NCBI GenBank assembly: GCA_038049695.1
Contig: CP142454.1
Location: 16,190,501-16,254,500 of the forward strand
Direction of reading: 5' to 3'
Source of the DNA: Cinnamomum chago
Taxonomy: Eukaryota > Streptophyta > Magnoliopsida > Laurales > Lauraceae
Length of the DNA stretch: 64,000 nucleotides
A program made the translations under genes and the position numbers. This document shows positions 34,601 through 45,515 of this stretch, piece after piece (positions within the stretch are counted from its first letter, which is position 1; each line of letters opens with the position of its first letter). The notes under the pieces were generated by a model. The model made no database searches, had not been told where the DNA came from, and was given only the letters and a program-made list of their open reading frames with translations.

Positions 34601-37600
34601 CCTAATTCAAATCCCAGCATTTCACAGAAATGAATTTGTATACCTCATCAAATGAAAAACTGGTAAAGTTATAAATTTTAAACACTGTTTACCTAATCTC
34701 TGGAAAAGTAATGCTTCATCTTCAGAGGCAGAAAATGTCCTCTCGCTACTGATGCTTTTTCGCAGCTTAGCTTGAGGTGTATCAGTCCTCCCCAAACCCA
34801 GTCCCACGGAGAGAAAAAAATCTGAAGCAAGAAAGGTAAGTTCTGAAGATAGTTATGAAATTAGAAATATCAAGAACCACAGAGAAATACTCAATTGATT
34901 ACCATAATACCATCAAGTACAACCATTAGAAAGTAAGACAAATGGAATTCATTTCTTCAAAAGATAAAGGGCTCATTTTGGTACCCGTAACTCAGGAAAT
35001 GTAACTTTTGAGTGTATTCTTCCCTGCCCCTGAACGATGTTGTTTCAAGCAATGAAATATACATGTTTCTCCCATGTACGTTTTCCATTGGAAATGTACC
35101 ATTGTACCTTTTCGGTATTACTTGAGGCAATACATTTCCCCCAGTTCACAGTGAGGAAACAACCCCAAAACTTGTTGAGAATTTGGAGGAATCATGACTT
35201 CTTCTTCTTTTTTCTTTGTATACCCAATCTACTCTCATAGTTTAAGAGTGCTACCCGGCAATACCCCTTAGTTCCAACTAGGGCTTAAAACTAGCGGTCC
35301 CTGCCTCCCCTAGAAGACTTGTATTGTGTAAACAGAGAGAAATATGCTCATGCAGACCACAAAATATAGGAGCATCCTTTTGAGTTGAAATTTGATACGT
35401 GTGACAGAGTTGCTATGCAGTAATCCCATTCCCAAAACCAATTGGCGGCATGGGGCCTTCTTGCCCTGCGCACTTGCGCCCGCACAAACGCACAATGCGG
35501 CATGGGGCATTTTTACCCTGCGTGGTTTCGAGCTCGAGACCTCTGGCTCTGATACCATCTCAAGGTTGCTAACTAGCAATCCCAAAACCAATTGGTGATA
35601 GGAAACTATACAAACAACTACTTAACAACGCGGGCCCTATACTCATGGATCTTTCCATCCCCCCTTTGTCCCATGATCTATGGGGCCACGGGCGGGCTGC
35701 ACTAGGTGGTGTTCATGGTAAGCCCGTGAGCACCGTGCTTACAAGAATATAGTGGAGTTGCATACCCCTCACAGGAGGGATGAGTGAGACACCGAGAGGA
35801 TCGGGGTTCATATCTTGCATTTTCATATCATTTACACCTTCACTATTCACCTTTTTATGACTTGGCGAATTGTTCATCAATGTTGTCCTCTCAACCATCC
35901 ACACCTAACTCAGGCATCATGTCCCATTAAATGATTAGAAGGAACCAATCAATGAGTTTTCATTAATTAAATGAAAGTGGATTGGTTTATATGTGATCAA
36001 TCCAACATGGTTCTTACTTTGGTTATAGTGAGATACAACTCCCAAGTTAAAACAATGAAAAAATGATTATATTGAGTGATTTGGATACATTATGGTGAGC
36101 CCTATTATTTCCATATTTTAACTACCCTCATATTAAGAAAATCTGCAAAAAAATAATAATAATATTTTTAAATGAGTAGTAAAAATCAATAAATATAAAA
36201 TAGTAACTTTTACAAAAAAATTCTCTTGAATTCGAATGAAAGACTGATGATCCAAATTTGAATAATGACAGGAGAGGACCTCCAGCCAAATTATTTTTTC
36301 TTTTCTTTTTTTTACATTTTTAGCCCTATTTCAGGATATTTTGGAATATCCAGTTATTCTAGTCCCTAGGATATCCTGGAATGCCAGGTTTTCCCTACCC
36401 CTCTTGAATACAGCTGTCACATCTTTCCAGGCTATCAATGCATTATTCCCTGATATCATGAATACCTTCCCTTGATATCCTAGAATGTTGCTAATGAATA
36501 TAAACAACAAGTGCTCTAAAACAAAGCAGCCGATACTGGTGCTCTACAATTTTTGCTATAAAACAAAGTAACTGATACTGGTGCTTTGCACTTTCTACTT
36601 ATTTGATGAGCATAATCCTTTGTTCTATGTCCATTTTACCCTTTCAACTTTTTTATTCTCTTTTCAATTGTTATATGCGGACCACCAATTGAAGGGTTAA
36701 GACCAGGTCCATTTATATATTTTGATAGCTAATGGTGACTTCATTAAAAGAGATTTGTACCTTTCACCTCTAAACCAAAAGAACAGATTAATCTCTCATC
36801 AAATCAGTGGGAAGAAATGATCAAAATCAGTAGGGGTAAGGAAAACCCGGCATTCCAGGATATCCTGGAATATCCAGATATTTCAGGATATCCAGGAATA
36901 GGGTAAAAATGTCAAAAAAAAAAATGAAAAATTGGCTGAAGACATTATTTAAAATTTGGGTCCTCGATCGTTTTATATGAGATTAAGGGGATTCTTTCGT
37001 AAAAGTCCCCATAAAATATTATTGGTCGACTATCGCTTGCCGGCCCCACCCAACCCCCCAACAATCCTGGCTACACCACTGCTTGCATGAAAATCAATGG
37101 TGTTTGGCACCTTTCCCATTTTCATGTGAGCATATTTATCCTGAAGCATGTGTACAAGAATAAGTGGCCAACGATGGATTTATACCAAATACTCAACACT
37201 GATCAGTCTGATCTGGCAGTCCTCGCCTTCATTTGAAGCCCTTTTTTCTAGAAAGAAAAAATTTAATGGGAAACACATTGCAAATGGAAAGGGTAGTGAA
37301 GCTTCAAATGGTGAAAGACTGTGAAATAAACAAAAAGAAAAGCTAAAACCTGGTGTAAAAATGTTCACAAAAGCATCTAATCCGTGGAATACAGCATGGT
37401 CAGCATTCACATTTAAAAAAAAAATGAACATAAAATCATCAGTAAACAGGCGCTTTCATTGAGGAAATGTTAGAAAAAAAATGATCAGTATACTAACCTA
37501 TCGAACAACTAGAAAACAGTGCACAAATAAAAGCACTGTTCTGCAGCATCTCCTCACATGTACTGATCCCAAGAACATCCCTCAGAACATGTTCGGTCAC

Positions 37601-40600
37601 CTTACCAATGCCCCCAATCTGTACCAAAAACTCCATCAAGCATCATAGCAGTTATAGTACAAAAAACTAGACTACTACTGTAGAAACAAAGTTCAAGACA
37701 ACAATAAAAAATTGTGGAAATATATTCAAATAAACTAGAAGATGTAAAATGAAGTAATAAGTTAGAGCTTTGGAGAAAAACTAGAGCCAAAATGGTATAA
37801 AAACTATCAAAACAAAGTCCAAATACATGGAGTGCAAGTTGAGCAGTTCTGAGAGCAGATGGTCTGGTAAAGTTAATTACCATCTAGTAGTACCACATTA
37901 TTACAGATTCAGATGCCAAGTTGCAACTATAGAACAAAAAAAAAAGACTTGATGTGATATTGCAAACAGGGCCAGACGGCCAGTGAAAATAGAGCAAAGA
38001 GGAGAGACTCTGGTGGATTGATGTGTGATCACCAAGTGCCATTCAGTGAGAGGTAAATATAAAAAAGATAACTGTTAGATGTAATTGAGTGTCAGGCGAT
38101 GAAGAATGACTAGAACACAAGTACACAACATGTTATTGAGATTCATATAATATAATTGATGAATAGACTATAGAGCAACAAGAAAGGATAATTGAATTGT
38201 CAATGAGTGCATAAGAGGTAAGGTATGTAGCTCCAACAGAAGAGAGAAACAAACAATGATGCTTGATGTGGTTTTGGCTTGTATACAAACAGGGTGCGAG
38301 TTAGGCACACCACTCAATTATTGACCAAACCTTCCCCTACCCAATTTGCCCATTTATTATATGTCCCTTCTATTGGTGTTGGTAGTGGGAAGGGAGAAGC
38401 TGGATCATATCAGAAGAGATTTCCTGTGGGAAGGATATGGGGAAAAACTGCATTATATGAAATGGTGTGAGGTGATCAAACCGAAGTCTGGTGGAAGGCT
38501 CGGAGTAGGAAATTTGTAGTTCAAGAATTAGGCATTATTGGCCAAATAGTGGTGGAGCTTTCGGGTAGAGAGGGGAGAGCTGTGGAGATGGGTCATTGCT
38601 TCAAAGGAGAATGGGTGGGGGGCGGGGGTGGGATCCCAGTTACTAGGAAAGAGCGTCCTTACAAGAAAGAGATTTCCTCAATCTCAAGAAATATATTTAC
38701 TAACATTAAGAAGCACACTCCACAGCCATTTCAGCCACAATATAAGGGAGACAAGTACGTGAATGGAGATGGAGTTCACAGATTATTATAAAACTATAAA
38801 GAAAAAATATCCTGAGAAGAATAAATTAAGATAGTAATCCTATGAAGCCATCCTTCAGATGTTTAGAAAAGGATCAACATTACAAACAACAAACATTGAT
38901 GACAAGAACAACAGCCACATCATACCAAAACAAAGAGCAAAACCTAGAAAATTAGCGTTGCAAAATCAGAGAAAATTAAATCCAGGATAACAGAATACCT
39001 TCCGTATCGGGAGTGATGATATAAATGTCATGACAGCCATCCGTTCATTTGGTAAAACAAACAGCCCATTTGGCTTGTTAATATCTGAGCAAACCTGACA
39101 AGAGAGATGGAAAAGAAATTTCACATTTAGGAAGAAGAAGAAAAGACACTTACAAAATCATCTCAAAGGAATTGTTATTGCTGACACAATCAGAACAAAG
39201 GCATGTTTGTGTAACACTTTTCCGCGGAAAAGTTTACGGTTTTTCGCTGAAAACCCATTTTTCCGGCGTTTGGTGCGAAACAATTCCGCGGAAATGTTTT
39301 CCTGCCTCGTCAGCATTTTCCTTGATAATTGTGGAAATGGGTTTCCCATGGGGGATATGGGAAATGGTTTTCCTCGGAAAACTTCTCCCTCTTTTCCTCA
39401 CTCTTGTCCATTTCAACCCAAAAACCCTTTAACTCTTTCATTTTTTATTTCTTTATATAAATTATTATTTAATGTTAAATAAATAATATACATGTTATGT
39501 TATTTTCTTCAAAAAATTATATCACCAAATAAGAAATTTTGATTTTCTATAAGGAATCCACAGCCGCACCAAACAACATCTACATCAATTCAATAAGGAA
39601 ACTCTTTTTGCACCAAACATGAATTTCTAAATTCTACGGAAATCATTTTCCAAGGTTTTCATTTCTATGGAATTTGCTGACGTGGCAATTTCCTCTTTCC
39701 GCGGAAAGGGTGTGTACACAAACGTGCCCTAAATGAGAGACGGGATATATCGAAAGGCTTTAAACTAGCCAACATTTGAGACATCTCAAGATTGCGGCAA
39801 GAAACTTTTTTGACTGCGCTCTTTTACAATCACAGCTATATGCAAGAGTAGATTTTGTTGCAAACCAAGGAAGCATTAGCTTTTGTAGCTGTGACCAACC
39901 CAGATGCACAAATGACAAAATAGGCTATGTAAGGAAAGATGGAAAGTTATTGCTGCACATTAGTCATGTGGATTCTCAACTTTCAATTTCAAGACAAGTT
40001 CCTTGTAAACACCATATATTGATAAGTAGGGACTGTTCCAAAGAGATGGCAAGATTGCGGTAAGAAACTCTTCTGTCAACTCTCTTTTAAGACCACAGAT
40101 ATCATATGGAAGAGTATATTCTGTTGTAAATCAAACCTTGATTTAACCCTTGTAGTTATGAATCAATAATATTAATAAAGACACACCTTTGCTAGTAAGC
40201 GATTTGGTGCCACTCCAGCACTACAAGTAAGACCAGTCGCCTCATAAACAGCATTTCGGAGCTCTTCAGCAATCTTCAAAATATAAACAGCATGTGAGGA
40301 TGCTATTCATAGTCAGGTAAACTCCTAAGAAAAGAATTGTACACAGATATGTATGATAAATGAAATTCCAGAGAAAAATATTTGCAATCATCAACATAGT
40401 TCCGCACAAACTGTCCAACTTACTTCTCCACTGGTAACACCTCTTTCTTTGCAGACATCAGTTATATTGAGGTATGCTTCATCCAAACTATTCGCAATAA
40501 AGTATGGATCATACTTCTCAAAAACTAGAAAATAGACATTTTAATTAAATGAGAAGCAAGCAACAATAAATAGTACTGCATTTATATATGCCTTGGGAGC

Positions 40601-43600
40601 ACAAATCTAACCTTTTCTTGTTAGCTCACTATAATGATTGTACTTCTTGAAGTCTGGGGGAACAAAAATCAAGTCTGAGCATAATTTGCGAGCAATGAAA
40701 CCTGGCATTGCAGCACGAACCCCAAACTTCCGTGCCTAAAATATCAAGTAATTCATTCAATTCAGGATAAAAGTAACAATGTCACATTTAATTCTTCAAG
40801 CTGGAATTCATGATCCAGACCAATGGGTGAATGTTGAATTTTTAATTCAGATTCATTAAATTTTTACTGGATCTTACAAATAGTAATTCACACCTCGTAA
40901 CTAGCTGTGCAGATCATAGACATGCCACCCACAGCCAATGGCTTCCCTTTCAATGAAGGATTTTCTAATGTCTCAACAGCAGCATAAAAAGCATCCATGT
41001 CGACATGCATCCAAAACTTTGAAAGGTCACATGTAGCTTCCAGCTCTAAAATTCTGTTATCAGCAACCTGTAGGGCAAAAGAAGAGGACAGATAAATCCA
41101 AGAGTAGGTCCCAGAAATTTTTTTCTGACATTGCAAAAGAACCACATCTCTGACTCCATTGTGAAGAAAGACATATTTAAGAAACCAATATCCCACTGAT
41201 ATCATAAATCAGACGGACCCTAATTTTTAGCTGATCTTTGACAAAGCCTTAATGCTAAAAACAAAAGGAAAAAACATTTTGGAGGTACAAATTAACAGGC
41301 AAACAAGCAGAATCATACAGCCAAAGGACTATGTCACACTTAACATCTCTAATGTAGACTATCTTAGCAAACAAAATTATCTCTTTGACCAGACAAAAAC
41401 AAAAAAAAAACTGCCTATACATAATAACACAAAATACATGATAGATTACAGTATTAAGTGATCCTTGAAGGATTCAAGACAAATGGCCAAATAGTAGCTT
41501 CCACTTGACAGATTCTTCCGGTTTGTGATTGGATGCATCAACAATATGGCCTCAAGATTCACCATATCAACAAGCTAGGTACAAATTATGTCAGAAGGAT
41601 ATTCCTTTTTCCAATTATTACATCGTGAACTGTAATTAATAAGGCAAGGAACTTTGATTAAGACAAAAAAGCTAAGCATATAGTTTAGAAAGCATGGAAG
41701 GGCAATCTTATTAGTATTTTGGCATGAATAAACGTTGGTCGGATGAACAAAATCAGTATCCCTGGACTTTTTCTTTATGTAAGCAAGAGAAGATCTTATT
41801 GAAGAGATCAAAAACAGATACAAAGCTACATTACATAGGGTTGTGCAGACCCTAACTAGGAACAAACAAGCAGGAAAAACACTAGAGAGTCAAAATGAAA
41901 CTAACAAATAGGAGTAAAGGGCCTCCTAGTTCGAGAAGATTAGTCCCCTATTCATATGAAGATTCCAATAATAAACTTGTGGCAGTCTTTCAGATGCATA
42001 TGAGATTTACGGCTTGAGGTGCCTTGGGGTTCAATTTAGAGGCATGGATTGCATTGGGGCTTACACGTCATTATATGAGGTATATTTGAGGCAGCAGAGT
42101 CCCCCAGATGAAGCATGTGCTTTCAACACACCCTGTATCTGTGAGTGTAAGCATTGTAAAAAGGGAGGGGCAATTTGTAATTTTGTGACTTAAAAACTTT
42201 TATTTAGAACAGATGCATCTAGGATTAACTTAAATTAGCCATAGTTAAACTCATCAAAAACAATTAAAATAGTCAAACTTCCACTATTTTCTACTAGTAT
42301 TAACTTATATTATAATCTATGAAATTATTTATTTATTAAGAGAAGCATGCTTGTTAAGCTTAAGCTCCACATGTTATATTAACATTGGTCCATAGAATGC
42401 TTTGTTAGAAGTTGTTGGTACAGGAAGATTGAAGATGTCTTCCAAGATTCTCTTGACAATTGATGCGTATGAAACAACTTGTTTCTTAAAAAATAAAAAA
42501 TAAAAAAATCATAAACAGCTACTGATAATGTAATATTACAGTTTGTCAAATAAGGTGCCAATCTACTGATAGATCATGGTTAGGAATCTCGCCCTCTCCA
42601 CAGAAACAACCAGAGACCAAACCCCAGTTGTGTTGTGGTGAGGGACTTTAGGTAATGTGCGTGGGTGTGTCTGAGTATTTATGAGAGCGAAAAAAAATGG
42701 CATAAGGTGAGAATTTCATTAGCCATGGCTGTCCAACAAATACCTTCACCCTGAAAGGCATCAAAGAAGCCAGTATAGCAAGTGACACATGGAAAAACAC
42801 CAAGAGGCAGATGTACAAACTTAACTAGAAGGATTTCTATTTCGATGATTTTTATTCGTGTTTGCCTGTTCTAATCCTGAAAATCATTATTCTAAAATAT
42901 TGGCCCCCATATCTAGCACGGCAAAGTGTGTATCATGAAAAGTGGGGAAAACTATTAACAACAAAAGTAAAAAATCAATTTATTATTTCAGAAGTACATT
43001 ATTATTCAAGTATTAATCTACTTTTTATTGCATTTCTGAACAGTTAAACTAATAAAGAAAAAGAAAGAGAGCAATAAAATAAAAGCATGGGAAAAGCCTA
43101 AAAAGAAAAGGATGATAATGTTTTACAAAACACACAAAATATGAAAAAATTCCAAGTGCACCATCTGAAAATATGATATGTCGTGCACAGTGAGATTTGC
43201 ACATTGAGCACACATGCTTTCTATCTTGCATCAAAAGAAAGGAAGATAATACTTAAAAAAAAAAAAAAAAAAAAAAACACGCCAAATATGAAAAAGATCC
43301 AAGTGCACCACTGAAAATGAGATATGTCGGATGCGGTGAGCTTTGCACATTGAGCACGCATGCTTTCTATCTTGCCTCAAAAGAAAGGAAGATGAAGTTT
43401 CACAAAACATGCAAAATATGAAAAACCTCCAAGCACACCATCTGAAAATGAGATATGTCGGACGCAGTGAGCTTTGCATGTCGAGCACGCATGCTTTCTA
43501 TCTTTTGTTCTATAAATGCCTGCTTTCGTTGCTCGCTCTCAAAATACTTTGATCCTTTACTCATCTCATAGACTGTCCTTTGCACTCTCTCCTTGTCAAC

Positions 43601-44251
43601 TCCATCCATTCCTACAAACATTATAATTAAATAGTTGTCTTGGTTATGACAATAGAAATGTGGAGTCCAAGATGAAACACATTATACACCATCTCAACAT
43701 CTAGAGAACTTAAACATAAGTTTACATGTAACTCTTGAGTTACAAGCAATCATGTATAGAATGAAGGATTCAGTTTCAAGCACAAGATTTAACCCACAAA
43801 TCAAACCCTCCCCCCAAATTATTCATTTCCTGAAACCAACATAACATACAGGACAGTTACCAACTACAAAAAAAAAACCCATGAGAGAACACCCAAATTC
43901 ACATAATTTACAGTGGTGTTTGGGTATTTTCCAATTCCAAGCAATTGGGATATTTTGGCAAAAAGATGATCATCGCATACTACGTTTTGGACAACAGAGA
44001 AACTAGAATTCACTCTGATTTTTCATGTCTCTATCGCCCTAAATAAAGTTCAGAAACAACCCAAACATTTCTGGGGTTTGTGTCTGAAATCTGGATATTG
44101 AACAAATCTAGACTAGTAATATCAAGCAATGGAATCAAAGAAGAAATAGAAGAAGCAGAATCGAAAAAGAACCAGCTTTGGCATTTGTATAGACTGTATG
44201 GTATGATTGCCATGGACGATCTTCTCTTCCTCCATCTGAGCTCGTACCCAT
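28671..44251 (-). CDS. DNA polymerase kappa (Y-family translesion polymerase), 14 exons, complete
   Basis: Exons, 5' to 3' on the minus strand: 44173-44251, 43439-43611, 40894-41067, 40612-40735, 40424-40524, 40187-40273, 38999-39094, 37498-37618, 34693-34821, 33644-33735, 33269-33380, 30583-30914, 29209-29540, 28671-28788. All phases join and give 689 residues. The enzyme copies past damaged bases in the nucleus. Motifs: N-clasp GMDGVDKERVQRTVYEMSKG (27 on), catalytic WMHVDMDAFYAAVE (Asp107) and SLDEAYL (Asp198, Glu199), then GVAPNRLLAKVCSDINKPNG, helix-hairpin-helix GGIGKVTEHVL (280 on), little-finger GRTLTLKLKTASFE and VRLIGLRMSQF. One ubiquitin-binding zinc finger has Cys606, Cys609, His624 and His628. 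A PCNA-box-like YLPIDTFF lies at 675-682. Every intron reads GT-AG. Introns hold several transposon fragments, listed separately. Confidence 0.95.
29995..30090. repeat. SINE-like fragment in POLK intron 12
   Basis: GCTAGCTCAACTGGTAAGGAC resembles a tRNA-type A box, followed by GAATTGAGCACTGGTTGATGC. No clear B box or tail. Tentative. Confidence 0.3.
32031..32335. mobile_element. MITE in POLK intron 11 (family B)
   Basis: Ends GGGCCCGTCTGG and CCAAACGAGCGGGC are imperfect inverted repeats, continuing through ACTTTACT/AGTAAAG-like words. The interior holds AAAAAGTCAAAAAG and CCACTAAAAGACAAAAAA. The element at 48099-48409 carries the reverse complement of the same interior. Confidence 0.6.
35400..35610. 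repeat. Dispersed repeat with GCTCTGATACCAT motif in POLK intron 8
   Basis: Two direct copies of AATCCCA..CCCAAAACCAATTGG(C/T)G flank a GC-rich core containing GAGCTCGAGACCTCTGGCTCTGATACCATCTC. The GCTCTGATACCAT phrase is common in dispersed plant repeats. The class is uncertain. Confidence 0.45.
36180..37018. mobile_element. Large foldback element in POLK intron 8
   Basis: Left arm (about 36190-36415) and right arm (about 36830-37015) are imperfect inverted repeats of roughly 200 bp. Examples: GGATATCCTGGAATGCC against GGCATTCCAGGATATCC, CCTATTTCAGGATATT against its complement near 36890-36905, and AAATTTGAATAATGACA against the complement near 36942-36960. The central spacer is about 400 bp. 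No transposase frame, so it is non-autonomous. Confidence 0.7.
39195..39733. mobile_element. Non-autonomous TIR element in POLK intron 6
   Basis: Left end GGCATGTTTGTGTAACAC..TTTTCCGCGGAAA and right end TTTCCGCGGAAAGGGTGTGTACACAAACGTGCC are inverted repeats. The internal TTCCGCGGAAA palindrome occurs several times. No transposase is encoded. The TSD is not clear by eye. Confidence 0.65.
41762..41990 (-). mobile_element. LINE 3' tail fragment in POLK intron 2
   Basis: Read on the minus strand, the sequence has the style of a plant LINE 3' UTR (CTTTGTATCTGTTTTTGATC, then CTTCAATAAGATCTTCTCTTGC), ending in an A-rich stretch next to 41762. No coding motif remains. Confidence 0.4.
42558..42701 (+). 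mobile_element. SINE copy 1 in POLK intron 2
   Basis: This 144-bp element matches, at moderate identity, the one at 59374-59524 (shared blocks CCAATC.ACTG.TAG, GTTGTG/GTTGTA, GGGACTT, GTGTCTG.GAGTA). It ends in an A-run and is flanked by the 8-bp direct repeat ATAAGGTG (42550-42557 and 42702-42709). The A and B boxes are degenerate in this copy. It is antisense to POLK. Confidence 0.65.
43130..43390 (-). repeat. Two degenerate tandem copies of the 3' end of POLK exon 2
   Basis: The functional exon end at 43439-43504 contains AAGATAGAAAGCATGCGTGCTC...CATATCTCATTTTCAG. The same sequence, with the following intron bases (GGTG.ACTTGGA..TTTTTCATATTT), is repeated with its AAGATAGAAAGCATG word at 43359-43373 and 43213-43227. 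Spacings are about 131 and 146 bp. An A-run of about 20 interrupts one copy. Confidence 0.9.
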
Positions 44252-44900
44252 CGCTCTCTGCTCTTCCAATTGAACAAACCCCGCCAAACTCAAAGCTCAG
44301 GTCGTTTCGCGGTATCTATTTTTCCCTCTCCAAAATGAAAATCAAAAGGGCTTCTGATTCTGAATTTGGACCGCTCGAAAGAAGAACGAGTGGGGTTCGT
44401 TTGTCTTGGGACGTTTACGCGGGGCTCATCACGTGCGCAACTATTCCTGTGCACGCGTGCGTTCATCGTGAGGCCCTACATCTACATTGGATTGTGATTG
44501 TATTTGTGGAGGAATTGAAACATATGAACGGTTCTCGTGCGTACTTCATATTGATCTACGTCTGCATATTCGTGTATATGAGTACTGTAGGTAGGTCAAA
44601 CCATTTTTAGGTCATCTTAATCCCTTCTTTCATGTCCTACGGGTTTAGCGTTCTTCTAAAAATAATAATAATAATAATGATTGTTGATCCAACGATCTAA
44701 TCTATTTAGATTAATTTTATTTTAAAAGAAATCGATTACTATAGATGGTACCGGCATACCTCGTGGTAAAGGAGTGCTAAGATTTATTTATTTTTAGCAT
44801 TAGCAATATTTATACATGCGTATCAGTGTTTGTCAGTTAGTTTGCAGTAATTTACATATGTAAATATATGTATATAGAAAAAGTGTATGTAAATAAAGTG
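44252..44900. promoter_or_regulatory. POLK upstream region
   Basis: GC-richer than the surroundings up to about 44480, consistent with a promoter and 5' UTR on the minus strand. A long plus-strand frame crossing the POLK start (44080-44610) looks incidental. No certain TATA box. Confidence 0.4.
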
Positions 44901-45278
44901 GAGCAAGGCTCTCCTAAGCTCAAGCTTAGGAAAAAAGTTAGTAAGCTCATGCTTGTGGGGCTCACCTTTGGTCCATCCAAATGAACCAAATACATGACTT
45001 CCCTAAATTGAACATGTCCACCAACTTTTTGTCAGATCCGAATTTACTCAACCGTTGGATCGACTATGTATCAATCCAAATGGACTGTAACCGTTAAACT
45101 TTTGGGCCCATATGGAGATGATAGAAATCACATTTGGGGCTAATTTTTTGTAGAGAGGAAGATCCCATGGAGTCTTTGAAATCCCCCCTACCCCCATCCC
45201 CATGTGGGTCTCCAGGTGGGCCCCACCACACACTTGAGCTTACCTTATCCTAAGCTTGAGCTTAGGAGAGCTGGCCCC
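44901..45278. mobile_element. Mutator-like MITE with 9-bp TSD
   Basis: Flanked by the perfect 9-bp repeat AATAAAGTG (44892-44900 and 45279-45287). Terminal inverted repeats: CTCTCCTAAGCTCAAGCTTAGGA on the left matches TCCTAAGCTTGAGCTTAGGAG on the right, with a degenerate outermost ~7 bases. 378 bp long, no coding. A 9-bp TSD is the Mutator superfamily hallmark. Confidence 0.85.
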
Positions 45279-45515
45279 AATAAAGTGCTTGCTTTTTTTA
45301 TTGAAACTTCCTCATTGAAAAGAGATAATAAAATGATTTATGCATGTGATGAGTAATAGGTGTGCTTGGGTAATTGGATTACACACCTCTTGAAGAGTCA
45401 AAATCTATGAATTTCCATTATACAGTGGCACAGGTTCAAAACCCACACGCCACATTTAATAAATGCTTCTTTACTCTTTCCTTGTTTCAGGACATATTTG
45501 TATGGACTTTGGAAA

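Noticed and set aside
44080-44610. 176-codon plus-strand frame overlapping the POLK start
   Set aside because: It is antisense to POLK exon 1, whose codons and splice sites are clear. The peptide has no recognisable motif.
45430-45460. B-box-like GGTTCAAAACCC as a tRNA or SINE
   Set aside because: No A box or partner copy nearby. The word alone is too short.
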